From Candidatus Symbiothrix sp. (lineage in GTDB: Bacteria > Bacteroidota > Bacteroidia > Bacteroidales > Azobacteroidaceae): a stretch of DNA of 7,372 nucleotides. The stretch covers positions 1 to 7,372 of the forward strand of contig JAISWY010000354.1 in the NCBI GenBank assembly GCA_031270925.1, written 5' to 3'. The notes below the pieces were generated by a model that was not told the DNA's origin, searched no databases, and saw only the letters and a list, made by a program, of their open reading frames with translations. Below, in pieces: positions 6,780 through 7,372 of this stretch (positions within the stretch are counted from its first letter, which is position 1; every line of letters starts with the position of its first letter). The position numbers were made by a program, and so were the translations under genes.

Positions 6780-7223
6780 ATGAAAAGGTATATGCAAAAA
6801 AGCATCGTCGCATCGCAAAAAAGCATCGTCGCATCGCAAAAAAGTAGCGTCGCATCGCAAAAAAGCATCGTCGCATCGCAAAAGAGTAGCGTCGCATTGC
6901 AAAAGAGTAGCGTCGCATTGCAAAAGAGTAGCGTTGCATTGCAAAAAATATATTTCATATCTCTGTCGCAGGAGAAAGAACTGAAACCCCGTCGAACAGT
7001 AGCACAAGGTAATGCCTTGCCTCACGATCGCTCCTTTAAACAAAAGTCCCAACGAGGCCTGATCTCTGCTGGATTTCGCCCCGAAAGGATTTTGTTGCAG
7101 GACAATGCTTCTGCGCTACTGTTCGACGGGCTTCCGGTTCTTGTCAATCCGATATTCTATAAATTTATGACGACGGATAGCGAGAAGTACACAACTACAA
7201 ATGAGTTTATTATTCATCATTAA
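6780..7223 (+). CDS. Doubtful ORF spanning the repeat array and inverted repeat
   Basis: A 147-codon ORF opens at ATG 6780 and encodes MKRYM, then seven heptapeptides (QKSIVAS, QKSSVAS or QKSSVAL), then about 90 residues of unrecognised low-hydrophobicity sequence. In favour: it begins 46 bp after the upstream gene, ends 15 bp before the next ATG, and the repeat length is a multiple of three. Against: the repeat DNA is open in other frames too, including two on the minus strand, the non-repeat part resembles no protein family I know, and that part contains a long inverted repeat. It may be a small repetitive protein, a decayed gene, or a noncoding element with a chance ORF. Confidence 0.3.
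   Translation: MKRYMQKSIVASQKSIVASQKSSVASQKSIVASQKSSVALQKSSVALQKSSVALQKIYFISLSQEKELKPRRTVAQGNALPHDRSFKQKSQRGLISAGFRPERILLQDNASALLFDGLPVLVNPIFYKFMTTDSEKYTTTNEFIIHH
6794..6948 (+). repeat. Tandem array of seven 21-bp direct repeats
   Basis: Seven head-to-tail 21-bp units run from 6794 to 6940, and an eighth starts at 6941 but breaks off after GCAAAAAA. Each unit is GCAAAA, then AAG or GAG, then CAT or TAG, then CGTCGCAT (CGTTGCAT in unit 7) and C or T. Units 1, 2 and 4 are identical; unit 3 differs by TAG for CAT; units 5 and 6 are identical and unit 7 differs from them by one base. The first four units end in C and have AAAAAAG, the last three end in T and have AAAAGAG, so the array shows local expansion from two ancestral forms. 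There are no spacers. Two helical turns per unit would place each copy on the same face of DNA. Confidence 0.95.
6985..7133. repeat. Long-range inverted repeat, 16-bp perfect arms
   Basis: CCCGTCGAACAGTAGC (6988-7003) recurs as its exact reverse complement at 7115-7130, separated by 111 bp. Allowing one mismatch, the arms extend to 19 bp (6985-7003 and 7115-7133). By chance a 16-bp match at this distance is very unlikely in a window of this size. Inside lie two small hairpins: CAAGG/CCTTG (7005-7019) and TTTCG/CGAAA (7074-7086). It could be a structured RNA leader for the gene at 7239, the ends of a small non-autonomous element, or a protein-binding site pair. No target-site duplication was recognised. 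Confidence 0.8.
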
Positions 7224-7238
7224 AAAACAATAATCATC

Positions 7239-7372
7239 ATGAGAACAAGATTTATTTTATTATTAGCGGCCATCCTGTTGGGCGCCGCTCAGTTGAAAGC
7301 GCAGCCGACAGTTTCGGCTCCTACTCCCACGCACGATGCAGACGACGTTTTGTCGTTGTTCAGCAATCATTA
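7239..7372 (+). CDS. Start of a secreted protein with a GH5-associated type beta module (3'-truncated)
   Basis: The first 44 codons of a secreted protein are present; the rest lies beyond the window. It has a signal peptide (MRTRFILLLAAILLGAAQLKA), then QPTVSAPTPTHDADDVLSLFSNHY. The leader and the QPTVSAP sequence closely resemble the start of the large GH5 on the minus strand (MRTVKQL..., QPTVSAPAPT), and the DDVLSLFSNHY part matches the opening of its beta-sandwich modules, especially the second (PSDVVSVFSSHY). It is therefore probably another modular carbohydrate-active or glycan-binding protein of the same locus. The ATG at 7239 follows an A-rich leader, 15 bp after the doubtful ORF ends. 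The catalytic content, if any, cannot be seen. Confidence 0.85.
   Translation, partial: MRTRFILLLAAILLGAAQLKAQPTVSAPTPTHDADDVLSLFSNH

Noticed and set aside
6794..6948. CRISPR array
   Set aside because: Units are contiguous with no spacers, and no cas gene is visible.
6644..7052. Minus-strand ORFs over the repeat array (CNATLLF and CDATLLQ type repeats)
   Set aside because: They are open only because the 21-bp unit has no stops in those frames. They overlap the end of the 237-residue gene or the inverted repeat and lack plausible context.

Overview
The window looks like a chromosomal fragment from an anaerobic, polysaccharide-degrading member of the Bacteroidales (phylum Bacteroidota). The evidence is a Bacteroides-type biosynthetic arginine decarboxylase C-terminus, a C-terminal sorting domain of the type IX secretion system (T9SS), Bacteroidota-type -7 promoter boxes (TAnnTTTG), and A-rich leaders without clear Shine-Dalgarno sequences. 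No tRNA, rRNA, transposase or CRISPR array was seen. Genus cannot be assigned from the sequence alone.

Layout. Positions 2-520 (+) hold the 3' end of speA. A strong stem-loop (572-598) and a weaker A/T stem (619-639) separate it from a convergent two-gene minus-strand unit. That unit, read from right to left, encodes a compact secreted GH5 glucanase (4440 to 3421) and then, 26 bp later, a 916-residue multimodular GH5 (3394 to 644). The large enzyme has three related beta-sandwich modules, a GH5 domain and a T9SS sorting tail. A 222-bp intergenic region (4441-4662) divides this unit from a rightward gene series and carries a candidate promoter for each direction.

The rightward series is a secreted 445-residue protein of unknown function (4663-6000), a signal-peptide-less 237-residue helical protein with an internal duplication (6020-6733), an unusual 0.5-kb segment, and the start of another secreted protein (7239 to the window end). 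The last protein's leader and first module resemble the start of the large GH5. The 0.5-kb segment has seven in-phase 21-bp tandem repeats (6794-6940) and, about 40 bp further on, a long-range inverted repeat with 16-bp perfect arms (6988-7003 and 7115-7130). One ORF (6780-7223) runs through all of it, but whether it is a real protein is unclear.

Together this reads as a beta-glucan (cellulose-like) degradation locus: two GH5 paralogs for cleavage, accessory modules probably for binding, and T9SS export for at least one enzyme. The part least explained by known biology is 6020-7238, the duplicated helical protein next to the repeat array and inverted repeat. Identifications come from recognising motifs by eye; no database search was run.
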